A DNA stretch of 64,000 nucleotides. Origin: [Mycobacterium] vasticus. GTDB taxonomy: Bacteria > Actinomycetota > Actinomycetes > Mycobacteriales > Mycobacteriaceae. The translations under genes and the position numbers were made by a program. The stretch lies in assembly GCF_020181595.1 (NCBI RefSeq), contig NZ_CP084028.1, positions 28,776 through 92,775 of the forward strand. Reading direction: 5' to 3'. Every line of letters starts with the position of its first letter. Within the stretch, counting starts at the first letter, position 1. The notes below the pieces were generated by a model. The model searched no databases and had not been told where the DNA came from. It worked only from the letters and a program-made list of their open reading frames with translations. Below are positions 42,171 to 52,661 of the stretch, piece after piece.

Positions 42171-43259
42171 CTAGTTGAACGCCAACCAGCTGGGCAGTGC
42201 GCGCTCGTGGGCGTCGCACAGCACCTGGGCGTGGTCGCAGGATCCGCGCGGCGTACCGGCACCGGTCCACATGCCGCCGGCGTCGCGGCGCAGCACGACC
42301 GCTGACGACGTGCCGCCGTCGAGCAGGACGGCGTGGTCGCTGCCCAGACCTCGGAACAAGTCCTGCATATTGTCGGGTGTGTAGCTGCCGCCCTGAAAGA
42401 TGTACATCTCGTCTTTGGCCCGCGAATAGCCCAACGCCGTGCGTGCCGCGCTCGGCCCGCCGTCGTTGAGCTGCCCGGTGACCCCGGGGGCCAGCAAGCC
42501 CAGCCCGCTCACGGCGACGAACCGCTCCCCGCGTTCCACCAGTCCGGTGATCGTCGGTCCGGCCGCGTCGTAGTCTCCGCCGTCGCGGCCGCCGCGCGGC
42601 CACAACACATACGGTGCACCTCGCGTCGGCAGGATCATCGTGGTCAGGGTCGACCAGTGCTCGTTGCCGCCGGACAGTCCCTGCTTACCGGCGTAGGGGA
42701 TGGTGCCGGTGACCGCGACGTTGGCCCGGCCGTTGCCACGGGTGTTGTCGACGTAGGTGCCCAGCGGGGAACTGCAATTGGTGGTCCGCCAGGATCCGCC
42801 CCGCTGGCCGCGGATGTCGAAGAAGTTGGCGTTGATCGCCACCGTCGGCCGGCCCAGTATCTGCCAGGCCTGCAGCGGCGCGTACACCTCGGACGCCTGA
42901 ATCAGCCCGTCGCCGGTGCGGGCTCGCGGGTCGCGTTCGCAGCGGCTCTGAGAACCGCTGTGGCTGTCGACCAGCAGGTGCGGCTCGATGCGCTGCGAGG
43001 CCGCCTTGAGGACCACCAGGTGCCCGCCGCTGGACATCTCATACCAGTCGCCGGCGGCGTTGAGCATCGGTGTCGGATGCCCGCCGCCGAAGTTGTACAC
43101 CAGGTAGGAGCCCGGGGTGCGGGCGATAGCGGCGGCCAACTGGTCTTGGGCGGCGCCCCGCGCGATCGGTTGGCCGGGGCCGAACGCCAGGGTTGCGCAG
43201 AGCAGCACAGCGCTGCAGCCCGCCGCCGTGCGGCGCGCGAAAGCCACTGGAGTCCACAT
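42171..43259 (-). CDS. Phosphodiester glycosidase family (NAGPA) secreted protein, LprO-like
   Basis: The 362-residue protein starts at ATG 43259 after AGGGACG. It has a signal peptide (CSAVLLCATLAFGPGQPIAR) and a NAGPA-type domain: PTVAINANFFDIRG, ALGYSRAKDEMYIFQGGSY (19 residues) and LLDGGTSSAVVL, the family's conserved Asp-Gly-Gly. By place after the mce1 region it matches lprO (Rv0179c) of M. tuberculosis. No proper lipobox follows the hydrophobic core here, so it may be secreted and not lipid-anchored. Substrate unknown. Confidence 0.82.
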   Translation of the reverse strand: MWTPVAFARRTAAGCSAVLLCATLAFGPGQPIARGAAQDQLAAAIARTPGSYLVYNFGGGHPTPMLNAAGDWYEMSSGGHLVVLKAASQRIEPHLLVDSHSGSQSRCERDPRARTGDGLIQASEVYAPLQAWQILGRPTVAINANFFDIRGQRGGSWRTTNCSSPLGTYVDNTRGNGRANVAVTGTIPYAGKQGLSGGNEHWSTLTTMILPTRGAPYVLWPRGGRDGGDYDAAGPTITGLVERGERFVAVSGLGLLAPGVTGQLNDGGPSAARTALGYSRAKDEMYIFQGGSYTPDNMQDLFRGLGSDHAVLLDGGTSSAVVLRRDAGGMWTGAGTPRGSCDHAQVLCDAHERALPSWLAFN

Positions 43260-43372
43260 TGATCGTCCCTTCGGGCCCCGGACTAGGAGACAGCAACCTC
43301 CAACGTTAATCACAGAAACCCCAGAGGCAACGGGCGTGATCGGACTGTGCCGGATCGGTGGCGGATCGGTGA

Positions 43373-44104
43373 TCAGCCGCGCAGGCCGGTGTCCATCGCC
43401 CAGATCAGCACCTCAGCCGGCTGCGATGCGGTGAGCCGCCGGCCGCAGCCGCCGGTGAAGCGCACCGCGTCGCCGGTGTTCAACCCGCCGGAGCCCTCCA
43501 ACTCGACGTGACCGGCAGCGACGAACAGGTGCGCAAACGGTGCGTCGGGCAACTCGACGCTGCCGCCGGGCGCCAGCCTGGCGACATAGAGGGAGGCGCC
43601 GGCGTTGCCGATGCTGATCGCGGCGCCGGGATCACGGCCCGACGCGACGGGGATCAGCCCGCCGGCGGTCAGGGCGTCGCCGATATCGTGCTGCTGATAA
43701 CCCGGGGTGCGCCCCGGCTCGTCCGGCATGATCCACATCTGGATGAAATGCACCGGCTCGCTGAGGGATTCGTTGCGCTCGGAATGCAGGATGCCGGTGC
43801 CGGCCGACATCCGCTGCGCCAGGCCGGGATGAATCACCCCGGTGTTGCCGATCGAATCGGCATGGCTCAGCGCGCCCGAGAGCACCCAGGTGACGATCTC
43901 GGCGTCCCGGTGCGGGTGAGTGTCAAAGCCGGCAGCCGGCGCCACGATGTCGTCGTTGTTGACCAGCAGCAGCCCGTGGTGGGTGTTGTCCGGGTCGTAG
44001 TAGTCGTTGAACGAGAACGAATGTCGTGACTCGAGCCAGGGCGCCCGGGTGATCGCCCGGTCAGCAGCCCGACGGACGTCTGCCGCAACGGGAACAGGAG
44101 GCAC
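43373..44104 (-). CDS. Pirin family protein (Rv0181c counterpart)
   Basis: The 243-residue bicupin protein starts at GTG 44104. The N-terminal cupin has the metal-site motif FDTHPHRDAEIVTWVLSG and SAGTGILHSERN, giving the His/Glu ligands of pirins. The C-terminal cupin is degenerate. Relatives show quercetinase activity or redox-dependent regulatory roles. It lies 18 bp before the end of the upstream alcohol dehydrogenase gene on the same strand. Confidence 0.87.
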   Translation of the reverse strand: MPPVPVAADVRRAADRAITRAPWLESRHSFSFNDYYDPDNTHHGLLLVNNDDIVAPAAGFDTHPHRDAEIVTWVLSGALSHADSIGNTGVIHPGLAQRMSAGTGILHSERNESLSEPVHFIQMWIMPDEPGRTPGYQQHDIGDALTAGGLIPVASGRDPGAAISIGNAGASLYVARLAPGGSVELPDAPFAHLFVAAGHVELEGSGGLNTGDAVRFTGGCGRRLTASQPAEVLIWAMDTGLRG

Positions 44105-44122
44105 AAGCCCCAGGCTAGCTGC

Positions 44123-45247
44123 CTACCAGTCCGATTCGTCGAAGGTGATGACGCCGCGGATGTTCTTGCCGTCGACCATGTCGGCGTAGCCGGTGTTGAT
44201 GTCCTCCAGCTTGTAGGTGGTGGTGATCATCTCGTCGACCTTGAGCAGCCCGGACTTGTACAGGCCCACCAGCTTGGGCGTCTCGATGTGCGAGCTGCCT
44301 CCGCCGAAGATGTTGCCCTTCAACGTCTTCTGCAACATGGTGAACAGGAACAGGTTCAGCTTGACGTCGGCGTCGACCATCGAGCCCATACCGGTGACCA
44401 CGCAGGTGCCGGTCTTGGCGGTCAGCAGCAGCGCCTCTTCGATGTACTCGCCCTTCATATCGCCGACGGCGATGATCACCTTGTCGGCCATCAGGCCCCA
44501 GGTCTCCTCCATCACCGGCATGAGCGCTTCGGCCATGGACGGGTAGACGTGCGTGGCACCGAACTTCACGGCCTGATCACGCTTGAAGGCCACCGGGTCG
44601 ATCGCGATGACGCGGCGCGCGCCGGAGAGCACCGCGCCCTGCAGGGCGCTCATGCCGATGCCGCCGACGCCGATGATGATCACTGTCTCGCCGGGCTTGA
44701 CCTCGGCGACATTGGTGGCCGAACCGAAGCCGGTCGGCACCGCGCAGCCCATGATCGCCGCGGTCTGCAACGGCACGTCCTTGTCGATCTTGACCACGGA
44801 GTCCTGGTGCACGGTCGTGTACGGCGAGAACGTGCCGAGCAGGTTCATCGCGGAGACCTCGTGGGATCCGGCGTGGATCCGGTTGGTGCCGTCGGCGATG
44901 GCCTTGCCGCCCAGCAGCACCGCGCCGCGGTCACACAGCGAGCGGAAGCCCTTCATACACGGCGGGCAGTTGCCACACGCCGGGATGAAGGCCATGACGA
45001 CGTGGTCGCCCTCTTCCAGGCCGGTCACATTCTTGCCGACCTTGGTGATGACGCCGGCGCCCTCGTGGCCGCCGAGTGCCGGCAGATTCATCGGGGTGGC
45101 GCCGGTGGTCAGGTGGTAGTCCGAGTGGCACATGCCCGCGGCATGCATCCGGACCTGGACTTCGCCTTCAACCGGGTCGCCCAACTCGATCTCGTCGACC
45201 CGCCACGGCTGGTTCAGCTCCCACAACAATGCGCCCTTGGTCTTCAT
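44123..45247 (-). CDS. NDMA-dependent-type zinc alcohol dehydrogenase
   Basis: The 374-residue class III-like zinc MDR has catalytic Cys in AAGMCHSDYHLTTGA, LGGHEGAG, the structural zinc loop CGNCPPCMKGFRSLCDRG, and GVGGIG in the Rossmann fold. The long well-conserved MKTKGALLWELNQPW start is typical of the mycobacterial NDMA-dependent alcohol dehydrogenases, which keep a bound nicotinamide. A sequence fitting the KstR consensus lies 12 bp upstream of the ATG, so sterol-linked control is likely. Confidence 0.88.
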   Translation of the reverse strand: MKTKGALLWELNQPWRVDEIELGDPVEGEVQVRMHAAGMCHSDYHLTTGATPMNLPALGGHEGAGVITKVGKNVTGLEEGDHVVMAFIPACGNCPPCMKGFRSLCDRGAVLLGGKAIADGTNRIHAGSHEVSAMNLLGTFSPYTTVHQDSVVKIDKDVPLQTAAIMGCAVPTGFGSATNVAEVKPGETVIIIGVGGIGMSALQGAVLSGARRVIAIDPVAFKRDQAVKFGATHVYPSMAEALMPVMEETWGLMADKVIIAVGDMKGEYIEEALLLTAKTGTCVVTGMGSMVDADVKLNLFLFTMLQKTLKGNIFGGGSSHIETPKLVGLYKSGLLKVDEMITTTYKLEDINTGYADMVDGKNIRGVITFDESDW

Positions 45248-45249
45248 GA

Positions 45250-46947
<1,698 letters not shown>

Positions 46948-46992
46948 ATCGGTGTCGGCGCGCTGTCTGTCGGTGTGGTTAGCGTTGCCGTC

Positions 46993-47745
46993 ATGAGCAC
47001 CGACGACAAGATGCTGGCCCGTATCGCCGCGCTGTTGCGCCAGGCCGAGGGCACCGACAACGCGCACGAGGCCGACGCGTTCATGGCGGCGGCGCAGCGG
47101 CTGGCCACCGCGACCTCCATCGACCTGGCGGTGGCCCGGGCGCACTCCGCGACCCGGACGGCCGCGACCGCCCCGGTGCAGCGCACCGTCACCATCGGCT
47201 CACCCGGGACCCGGGGACTGCGCACCTACGTGCAGCTGTTCGTGGGGATCGCCGCCGCCAATGACGTGCGCTGCGACGTGGCGTCGAACTCGACGTTCGT
47301 CTACGCCTACGGATTCGCCGAGGACATCGACGCCACCCACGCCCTCTACGCCGGCCTGGTGGTCCAGATGGTGCGGGCCTCCGACGTCTACATCGCCAGC
47401 GGAGCGCACCGGCCCACCCCGACCATCACCGCCCGGCTGAACTTCCACTTGGCGTTCGGCGCCCGGGTCGGCCACCGGCTGGCCGAGGCGCGCGATGAGA
47501 CCCGCAAGAGCGCCGAACAGGACCGCAGCCGGCCGGCTGGGACTGCCATTGCGTTGCGCAACAAGGAGATCGAACTGCGCGACTACTACCGCGGCGCGTC
47601 GAAGGCGCGCGGCACCTGGCGGGCCAGCCGGGCCTCGGCGGGGTATTCGTCGGCGGCGCGGCAGGCCGGGGACCGGGCCGGGCGGCGGGCCCGCCTCGGT
47701 GACGCCACCGAGCTGTCGGGGGCGCGGTCCGCGCTGGAACGTTGA
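46993..47745 (+). CDS. DUF2786 domain protein (Rv0184 counterpart)
   Basis: The 250-residue protein starts at ATG 46993. The N-terminal DUF2786 has KMLARIAALLRQAEGTDNAHE and ADAFMAAAQRLATATSIDLA. A longer central domain follows and an Arg/Ala-rich C-terminus. No enzymatic motif was recognised. It overlaps the putative metallohydrolase start by 4 bp (TTGA), so the pair is translationally coupled, as Rv0184-Rv0185 are in M. tuberculosis. Confidence 0.85.
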   Translation: MSTDDKMLARIAALLRQAEGTDNAHEADAFMAAAQRLATATSIDLAVARAHSATRTAATAPVQRTVTIGSPGTRGLRTYVQLFVGIAAANDVRCDVASNSTFVYAYGFAEDIDATHALYAGLVVQMVRASDVYIASGAHRPTPTITARLNFHLAFGARVGHRLAEARDETRKSAEQDRSRPAGTAIALRNKEIELRDYYRGASKARGTWRASRASAGYSSAARQAGDRAGRRARLGDATELSGARSALER

Positions 47746-48251
47746 GTGAAGGTGAGGTCGGCCGCGACGTCCAGCGCGCGAAGGTCTATGCCGCAGAGAG
47801 ATTCGTGCGGACCCTGTTCGACCGTGCCGCCGAACGGGGGTCGGCTGACATCGACTTCTTCGGCACGCGGTTGACGCTGCCGCCGGAGGCCCGATTCGGT
47901 TCGGTGGCCGCAGTGGGACGCTACGTCGACGACGTGCTGGCGCTGGAGCCGGTACGCCGGCGGTGGCCCGAAGCGACGGCGCCGACTGTCCGTGTGCGGC
48001 GTGGCGTGACGGCCGCGCATTACGAAAAGGTCGGCGAGACAGGCGTTATCGCGGTTCCCGAGCAGGGTCACGGGAGTTGGGCGCTGCGGGAACTGGTGGT
48101 GCTGCACGAGATGGCGCACCATCTGTGTGACGTCCGGCCTGCGCACGGGCCGGAGTTCACTGCGACGTTGTGTGCGTTGGCCGAGATCGTGATGGGCCCG
48201 GAGTTGGGCTATGTGCTGCGGGTGGTGTTCGCGAGCGAAGGGGTGAGGTAG
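47742..48251 (+). CDS. TIGR04338-family putative metallohydrolase (Rv0185 counterpart)
   Basis: The 169-residue protein starts at TTG 47742. It carries an HExxH zinc motif at 122-126 (LHEMAHHL), with HGPEF a few residues later supplying a possible third ligand. This mini-zincin arrangement defines the actinobacterial TIGR04338 family. Substrate unknown. The gene is coupled to the DUF2786 partner by overlap. Confidence 0.87.
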   Translation: MSEGEVGRDVQRAKVYAAERFVRTLFDRAAERGSADIDFFGTRLTLPPEARFGSVAAVGRYVDDVLALEPVRRRWPEATAPTVRVRRGVTAAHYEKVGETGVIAVPEQGHGSWALRELVVLHEMAHHLCDVRPAHGPEFTATLCALAEIVMGPELGYVLRVVFASEGVR

Positions 48252-48253
48252 CG

Positions 48254-48865
48254 ATGGAAAGTATGAGTGCATCGTTCGAAACAGCTGTTCCCGCAGCGTT
48301 TCTGGGAGAAGACGAGTTCATCCAGTGTTCGGAGCCGGCCATCCGTTCGCTTGCCCGCGAATTGCGACAATCCGCCACCGACGACGTGTCTTATGCCAAG
48401 GCTGCGTTCGAATGGGTGCGGGACCAGGTCAGGCATTCCTGGGACGTCGCCGATCCCCGGGTGACGTTGACCGCGAGTGAGGTCCTCGAACATCGAGTGG
48501 GACTCTGCTACGCCAAGTCCCACCTGCTCGCGGCGCTGCTTCGAGGAGAAGGCATCCCAACCGGGCTGTGCTACCAGCGCCTTGTGGACGGCGAGGGACA
48601 TGTCCTCCACGGACTCGTCGCGGTTCACCTCCGGGGAGCTTGGCATCGCCAGGACGCACGCGGCAACAAGGACGGCGTTGACGCACAGTTCTGCATCGGC
48701 GCGGAGAAACTCGCGTGGCCCGTCGATGATTCCGTGGGCGAGGTCGACTATCCGCAGCTCTTTGCGTCCCCGGTTCGGTCTGTCGTCGATGCGCTGCGCG
48801 CCGCGACCGATGTCCTGGAGCTCTGCGACGGTGGCCTGCCGACGGGCCTGGACGGCCCCCGGTGA
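48254..48865 (+). CDS. Transglutaminase-like superfamily protein
   Basis: The 203-residue protein starts at ATG 48254, 2 bp after the metallohydrolase stop. A transglutaminase/protease-like triad is visible: Cys85 in HRVGLCYAKSHLL, His119 in LHGLVAVHL and Asp134 in RQDARGNK. Members act as proteases or amide hydrolases. I do not recall a counterpart at this place in M. tuberculosis. It ends 39 bp from the convergent mymT. Confidence 0.82.
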   Translation: MESMSASFETAVPAAFLGEDEFIQCSEPAIRSLARELRQSATDDVSYAKAAFEWVRDQVRHSWDVADPRVTLTASEVLEHRVGLCYAKSHLLAALLRGEGIPTGLCYQRLVDGEGHVLHGLVAVHLRGAWHRQDARGNKDGVDAQFCIGAEKLAWPVDDSVGEVDYPQLFASPVRSVVDALRAATDVLELCDGGLPTGLDGPR

Positions 48866-48904
48866 CGCACAGCGGTCGAGATTGTGCGCCACCGGCGTCA
48901 TCCG

Positions 48905-49054
48905 TCAACTGCTGACGGCTACCAGTTCGTCGCCGCAGGTGCAGCGGTAGGCCGCACCGGCGCCGTCGCAGTGGCACGGGGCCTCGATGCGGACCCGGCA
49001 TCCACAACCGCTGTGGCCGCAGGTCAGTACGGTTCCCGCTTCGTAGTTCGCCAT
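48905..49054 (-). CDS. mymT: Copper metallothionein MymT
   Basis: This is a 49-residue protein, easily missed because of its size. It starts [20 protein letters not shown] and ends [14 protein letters not shown], and keeps all seven Cys of M. tuberculosis MymT (53 aa) at matching places (12, 17, 19, 27, 29, 38, 40). It binds several Cu(I) ions and protects against copper stress. GAAAGG precedes the ATG. A RicR/CsoR-type box and a TATAGT -10 lie upstream, so it is copper-induced. Neighbour order (Rv0185, mymT, Rv0187) is conserved apart from the gene in between. Confidence 0.93.
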   Translation of the reverse strand: MANYEAGTVLTCGHSGCGCRVRIEAPCHCDGAGAAYRCTCGDELVAVSS

Positions 49055-49101
49055 GTTTCGCACCTTTCTTCATCTGATCCCGGGAGGTCCGGGTGAGCCC
49101 G

Positions 49102-49107
49102 ACTATA
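49102..49107 (-). promoter_or_regulatory. -10 element of mymT (TATAGT)
   Basis: TATAGT reading on the minus strand fits the SigA -10 consensus. It begins at the last base of the RicR box and predicts a transcript start near 49095 with a leader of about 40 nt. Confidence 0.6.
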
Positions 49108-49123
49108 TACCCCCTACGGGTAT
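49107..49123. promoter_or_regulatory. RicR box of mymT (ATACCCCCTACGGGTAT)
   Basis: This 17-bp near-palindrome is of the ATACCC-GGGTAT type bound by RicR, the CsoR-family copper repressor of mycobacteria. It adjoins the mymT -10. The same element occurs at 51687-51703 before the ricR operon. It might also affect the divergent O-methyltransferase gene. Confidence 0.8.
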
Positions 49124-49168
49124 GGGGTAAAGACCCGGATCTGCTGCAGCGGGGCTAGTCTCGGTGGC

Positions 49169-49825
49169 GTGAATGAGAAACCGACTCCCCGCGCCGTCGA
49201 CGCTCTGCTGGATCACCTCTTCGTCGGTGACGATCCGGGGCTGTCAGCGGCGCTGGACGCCAGCGACGCCGCCGGCCTGCCCGCCATCGCGGTATCGGCG
49301 CAGCAGGGCAAGTTCCTGAACCTGCTGGCCACCGCAATAGGGGCCCGCCGCATTCTCGAGGTCGGGACCCTGGGCGGCTACAGCACGATCTGGCTGGCCC
49401 GGGCGGTCGGATCCGACGGCGCGGTGGTGACGTGCGAGTACGAGCCCAAGCACGCCGAGGTGGCGCGGGCCAACCTGGAAGGGGCCGGCGTCGGTGACCG
49501 GGTGCAGGTGCTGGTCGGCCCGGCGCTGGACACCCTGCCCACCCTGAACGGCGAGCCGTTCGACCTGGTGTTCATCGACGCCGACAAGCAGAACAACGCG
49601 GCCTACGTCGAGTGGGCGCTGCGGTTGGGCCGGACGGGCACCGTCATCGTGGTGGACAACGTGATTCGCGACGGAGCGATCCTGGAACCGGATTCGGACC
49701 CGACCGCCCGCGGCAGCCGGGACGTGCTGGAGTTGATGGCCGAGCACCCGCGCCTTAAGGCCGCCGCGATCCAGACCGTCGGCGTCAAGGGCTGGGACGG
49801 ATTCGCCATGGCTGTCGTGACGTAG
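49169..49825 (+). CDS. O-methyltransferase (Rv0187 counterpart)
   Basis: The 218-residue class I SAM-dependent methyltransferase of the catechol-O-methyltransferase-like group starts at GTG 49169. Motif I is RRILEVGTLGGYSTIWLA; the acidic residue of motif II is in VVTCEYEPKHAEVA; the metal-site Asp is in FDLVFIDADKQNN and the later VVDNVIRDG. It methylates hydroxyl groups with divalent metal help. Divergent from mymT. Confidence 0.9.
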   Translation: MNEKPTPRAVDALLDHLFVGDDPGLSAALDASDAAGLPAIAVSAQQGKFLNLLATAIGARRILEVGTLGGYSTIWLARAVGSDGAVVTCEYEPKHAEVARANLEGAGVGDRVQVLVGPALDTLPTLNGEPFDLVFIDADKQNNAAYVEWALRLGRTGTVIVVDNVIRDGAILEPDSDPTARGSRDVLELMAEHPRLKAAAIQTVGVKGWDGFAMAVVT

Positions 49826-49840
49826 CGCCCCCACTTCGGC

Positions 49841-49901
49841 GCGAACGTGCAGAGTTGTCCGCTGTTTCCCCAGGTGGGGGTGGACAGCTCTGCACGCTCG
49901 C
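49841..49901. repeat. Large inverted repeat between convergent genes; REP-like element or bidirectional terminator
   Basis: A 20-bp left arm (49841-49860, GCGAACGTGCAGAGTTGTCC) pairs with the right arm at 49882-49901 at 18 of 20 positions around a 21-nt loop. It fills the space between the O-methyltransferase and ilvD stops. It could end both transcripts. Its form also resembles dispersed GTGCAGAG-type palindromes of mycobacterial genomes. Confidence 0.6.
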
Positions 49902-49929
49902 GAGGTGGTGGGGTGGGGTGGGGTGGCAG

Positions 49930-51642
49930 CTACCCGCAGACGGCGCCGGTGGCCGCCGAGCCCACCAGCTTGCGGTACTTGGCCAGCACGCCGGTGGTGT
50001 AGCGCGGCGCAGGGGGGGTGAAACCCTTTGCGCGGGCGGCGAACTCAGCCAGATCGTCGACCACCACATCCAGCGTGGCGTTGGCGACGTCGAGCCGGAT
50101 CTTGTCCCCGTCGCGCAGGAACGCGACCGGTCCGCCGTCCACCGCCTCGGGGGCGATGTGGCCGACGCACAGCCCGGTGGTGCCGCCGGAGAAGCGGCCA
50201 TCGGTCAGCAGCAGCACGTCCTTGCCCAACCCGGCACCCTTGATCGCGCCGGTGATGGCCAGCATCTCGCGCATCCCCGGCCCGCCCTTGGGGCCCTCGT
50301 AGCGGATCACCACGGCGTCGCCCGCGGTGATCGTGCCGTCTTCGAGTGCATCCAGCGCCGCCCGCTCGCCGTCGAAAACCCTTGCGGTTCCCTCGAACAC
50401 GTCGCTGTCGAAGCCGGCTGATTTGACCACCGCGCCCTCCGGGGCCAGCGATCCGTGCAGGATCGTGATGCCACCGGTCGGGTGGATCGGGTTGGTCAGC
50501 GCGTGCAGCACCTTGCCGTCCACCACCGGGGGGTTGAGCTCGGCGATGTTCTCCGCCATGGTCTTTCCGGTGACGGTCAGGCAGTCGCCGTGCAGCAGAC
50601 CCGCTTCGAGCAGGGTCTTGAGCATGACCGGCACCCCGCCGATCTTGTCGATGTCGTACATCACGTGCGCACCGAACGGCTTGACGTCCGCCAGGTGCGG
50701 CACCTTCGCCCCGACCCGGGAGAAGTCGGCCAGGGTCAGGTCAACCTCGGCCTCACGGGCGATCGCCAAGAGGTGCAGCACCGCGTTGGTGGACCCGCCG
50801 AACGCCATCACCACCGCGATCGCGTTCTCGAACGCCTCTTTGGTCAAGATGTCGCGGGCGGTGATCCCGCGGCGCAACAGCTCCACCACGGCGGCGCCGC
50901 TGGCCTTGGCGTACCCGTCGCGGCGCCGGTCGATCGCTGGCGGGGAGGCACTGCCCGGCAGCGACATACCCAGTGCCTCAGCGGCACTGGCCATGGTGTT
51001 GGCGGTGTACATGCCGCCGCAGGCGCCCTCGCCGGGGCAGATCGACCGCTCGATGATGTCGACGTCCTCGCGTGACATCAGGCCGCGCGAACACGCGCCG
51101 ACCGCCTCGAAGGCATCGATGATCGTCACTTCGCGCTCGGTGCCGTCGGACAGCTGCGCGTAGCCCGGCATGGTGGAGCCCGCGTAGAGGAAGACCGAGG
51201 CCAGGTTCAGCCGGGCCGCGGCCATCAGCATCCCGGGCAGCGACTTGTCGCATCCGGCCAGCAGGACCGAGCCGTCGAGGCGCTCGGCGCACATAACCGT
51301 CTCGACGCTGTCGGCGATCACCTCGCGGGAGACCAGCGAGAAGTGCATGCCCTCGTGGCCCATCGAGATGCCGTCGGAGACCGAGATGGTGCCGAACTCC
51401 AGCGGGTAGCCACCGGCCGCCAGGACACCTTCCTTGGCGGCTTTGGCCAACCGGTCCAGCGACAGGTTGCACGGGGTGATCTCGTTCCACGACGAAGCCA
51501 CTCCGATCTGCGGCTTGGCGAAGTCGTCGTCGCCCATGCCTACGGCCCGCAGCATCCCGCGCGCGGCGGTCTTCTCGAGGCCGTCGGTGACGTCACGACT
51601 GCGCGGTTTGATGTCGACGGAGGCTGAGGGCTCGCGATTCAC
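49930..51642 (-). CDS. ilvD: Dihydroxy-acid dehydratase IlvD
   Basis: The 570-residue IlvD/Edd-family protein has [17 protein letters not shown] and [16 protein letters not shown], supplying the iron-sulfur Cys ligands, then [19 protein letters not shown] near the end. It catalyses the third common step of valine, leucine and isoleucine synthesis. Start GTG 51642. It is the counterpart of Rv0189c. Iron-sulfur dehydratases are known copper targets, which may explain its place beside the copper-response genes, divergent from the DUF305-ricR pair. Confidence 0.95.
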   Translation of the reverse strand: MNREPSASVDIKPRSRDVTDGLEKTAARGMLRAVGMGDDDFAKPQIGVASSWNEITPCNLSLDRLAKAAKEGVLAAGGYPLEFGTISVSDGISMGHEGMHFSLVSREVIADSVETVMCAERLDGSVLLAGCDKSLPGMLMAAARLNLASVFLYAGSTMPGYAQLSDGTEREVTIIDAFEAVGACSRGLMSREDVDIIERSICPGEGACGGMYTANTMASAAEALGMSLPGSASPPAIDRRRDGYAKASGAAVVELLRRGITARDILTKEAFENAIAVVMAFGGSTNAVLHLLAIAREAEVDLTLADFSRVGAKVPHLADVKPFGAHVMYDIDKIGGVPVMLKTLLEAGLLHGDCLTVTGKTMAENIAELNPPVVDGKVLHALTNPIHPTGGITILHGSLAPEGAVVKSAGFDSDVFEGTARVFDGERAALDALEDGTITAGDAVVIRYEGPKGGPGMREMLAITGAIKGAGLGKDVLLLTDGRFSGGTTGLCVGHIAPEAVDGGPVAFLRDGDKIRLDVANATLDVVVDDLAEFAARAKGFTPPAPRYTTGVLAKYRKLVGSAATGAVCG

Positions 51643-51686
51643 CCGCTAAGTATGCCGGTCGGCCCGTACCGGGCAAAACGAATTAA

Positions 51687-51703
51687 ATACCCCGAGGGGG
51701 TAT
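51687..51703. promoter_or_regulatory. RicR box of the DUF305-ricR operon (ATACCCCGAGGGGGTAT)
   Basis: This 17-bp RicR-type box ends 4 nt before the -10 TAAGCT and so spans about -33 to -17 from the predicted start of transcription. It matches the mymT box in the ATACCC...GGGTAT frame and in the TATGGG that follows. It supports copper-controlled autoregulation. Confidence 0.8.
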
Positions 51704-51707
51704 GGGT

Positions 51708-51713
51708 TAAGCT
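51708..51713 (+). promoter_or_regulatory. -10 element of the DUF305-ricR operon (TAAGCT), leaderless
   Basis: TAAGCT fits TANNNT and stands exactly at -12 to -7 if transcription starts on the A of the ATG at 51720. No Shine-Dalgarno is present, so the mRNA is predicted to be leaderless. Confidence 0.55.
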
Positions 51714-51719
51714 GGGTGA

Positions 51720-52292
51720 ATGAGATCAGCCCTCACGGTCGTCGCCGCGGCCGCCATCAGCGTCGCCGCCGGCGGGTGCCACCACGCGGGCACCCCGGCG
51801 CCCGAGGCGTCGACGAGCGCGGTGGGAATCACCACCGGCAGCCCCGCCGACGTGGCCTTTCTGGAGAACATGGTGGTCCACCACCAGCAGGCCCTGGACC
51901 TGTTGGCGTTGGTGCCCGCCGGCAGCACCAACCAGGCGCTGGTGTCGTTCGCCGCGCAGAACGCCGCGCAACAGCAGACCGAACTGCAGGGCTGCCAGGC
52001 GCAACTGTTGCAGTGGGAGGTCCCCGGCGGCCCTTCCGAACGCGACCCCGCCGCCGACATTCCCGGCATGGTGGACAAGGCCACCGTGGACAAGCTGCGC
52101 GGCCTGCACGGGCCGGCGTTCGACACGCTGTGGCTGCAGTCGATGATCGCTCACCACCGTGGCGCGATCACCATGGCGCAGAACGAGATCCAAAACGGCG
52201 AGAGCGCCGAGGCGATCAGCATCGCGCAGTCGCTGGTGCCGTTTCAGCAATCCCAGATCACCCAGATGAACCAACTGTTGGGGGCGTCATGA
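51720..52292 (+). CDS. DUF305-family exported protein, copper-associated
   Basis: The 190-residue protein has an N-terminal signal (TVVAAAAISVAAGGC, possible weak lipobox at Cys20). The DUF305 domain has two repeats with MVVHHQQAL and MIAHHRGAITMAQNEI. The paired His-His motifs may bind metal. It is co-transcribed with ricR (ATGA overlap) from a RicR-box promoter, so a periplasmic role in copper binding or resistance is likely. The gene upstream of ricR differs from what I recall in M. tuberculosis. Confidence 0.87.
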   Translation: MRSALTVVAAAAISVAAGGCHHAGTPAPEASTSAVGITTGSPADVAFLENMVVHHQQALDLLALVPAGSTNQALVSFAAQNAAQQQTELQGCQAQLLQWEVPGGPSERDPAADIPGMVDKATVDKLRGLHGPAFDTLWLQSMIAHHRGAITMAQNEIQNGESAEAISIAQSLVPFQQSQITQMNQLLGAS

Positions 52293-52582
52293 CCACCGAG
52301 GCTCCGGGGTACTCCCCGCGCAAGGACAACTACGCCAAGCGGCTGCGCCGCATCGAGGGCCAGGTGCGCGGAATCGCCAAGATGATCGAGGATGACAAAT
52401 ACTGCATCGACGTCCTCACCCAGATCAGCGCGGCCAACAGTGCGCTGCGGTCGGTGGCGCTGAACCTGCTCGACGAGCATCTGGGGCACTGCGTCACCGG
52501 GGCGGTGGCCTCCGGCGGCGACGAGGCCGACGCGAAACTCGCCGAAGCCTCCGCCGCTATCGCGCGGCTGGTTCGTTCCTGA
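52289..52582 (+). CDS. ricR: RicR, CsoR-family copper-sensing repressor
   Basis: The 97-residue all-helical CsoR-family protein (LRRIEGQVRGIAKMIEDDKY) has copper ligands Cys39, His64 and Cys68, with the same spacing as CsoR Cys36-His61-Cys65. Without copper it represses genes with an ATACCC-GGGTAT box; copper releases it. Two such boxes are in this window, before mymT and before its own operon. Counterpart of Rv0190. It overlaps the DUF305 stop by 4 bp. Confidence 0.93.
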   Translation: MTTEAPGYSPRKDNYAKRLRRIEGQVRGIAKMIEDDKYCIDVLTQISAANSALRSVALNLLDEHLGHCVTGAVASGGDEADAKLAEASAAIARLVRS

Positions 52583-52661
52583 CCCGGTCGCCGTTACCAT
52601 GTGATCCAGCAGTTACCGGGAGCGCAACGCGCCACACACCACTCGACGCTGCTCCCACACG

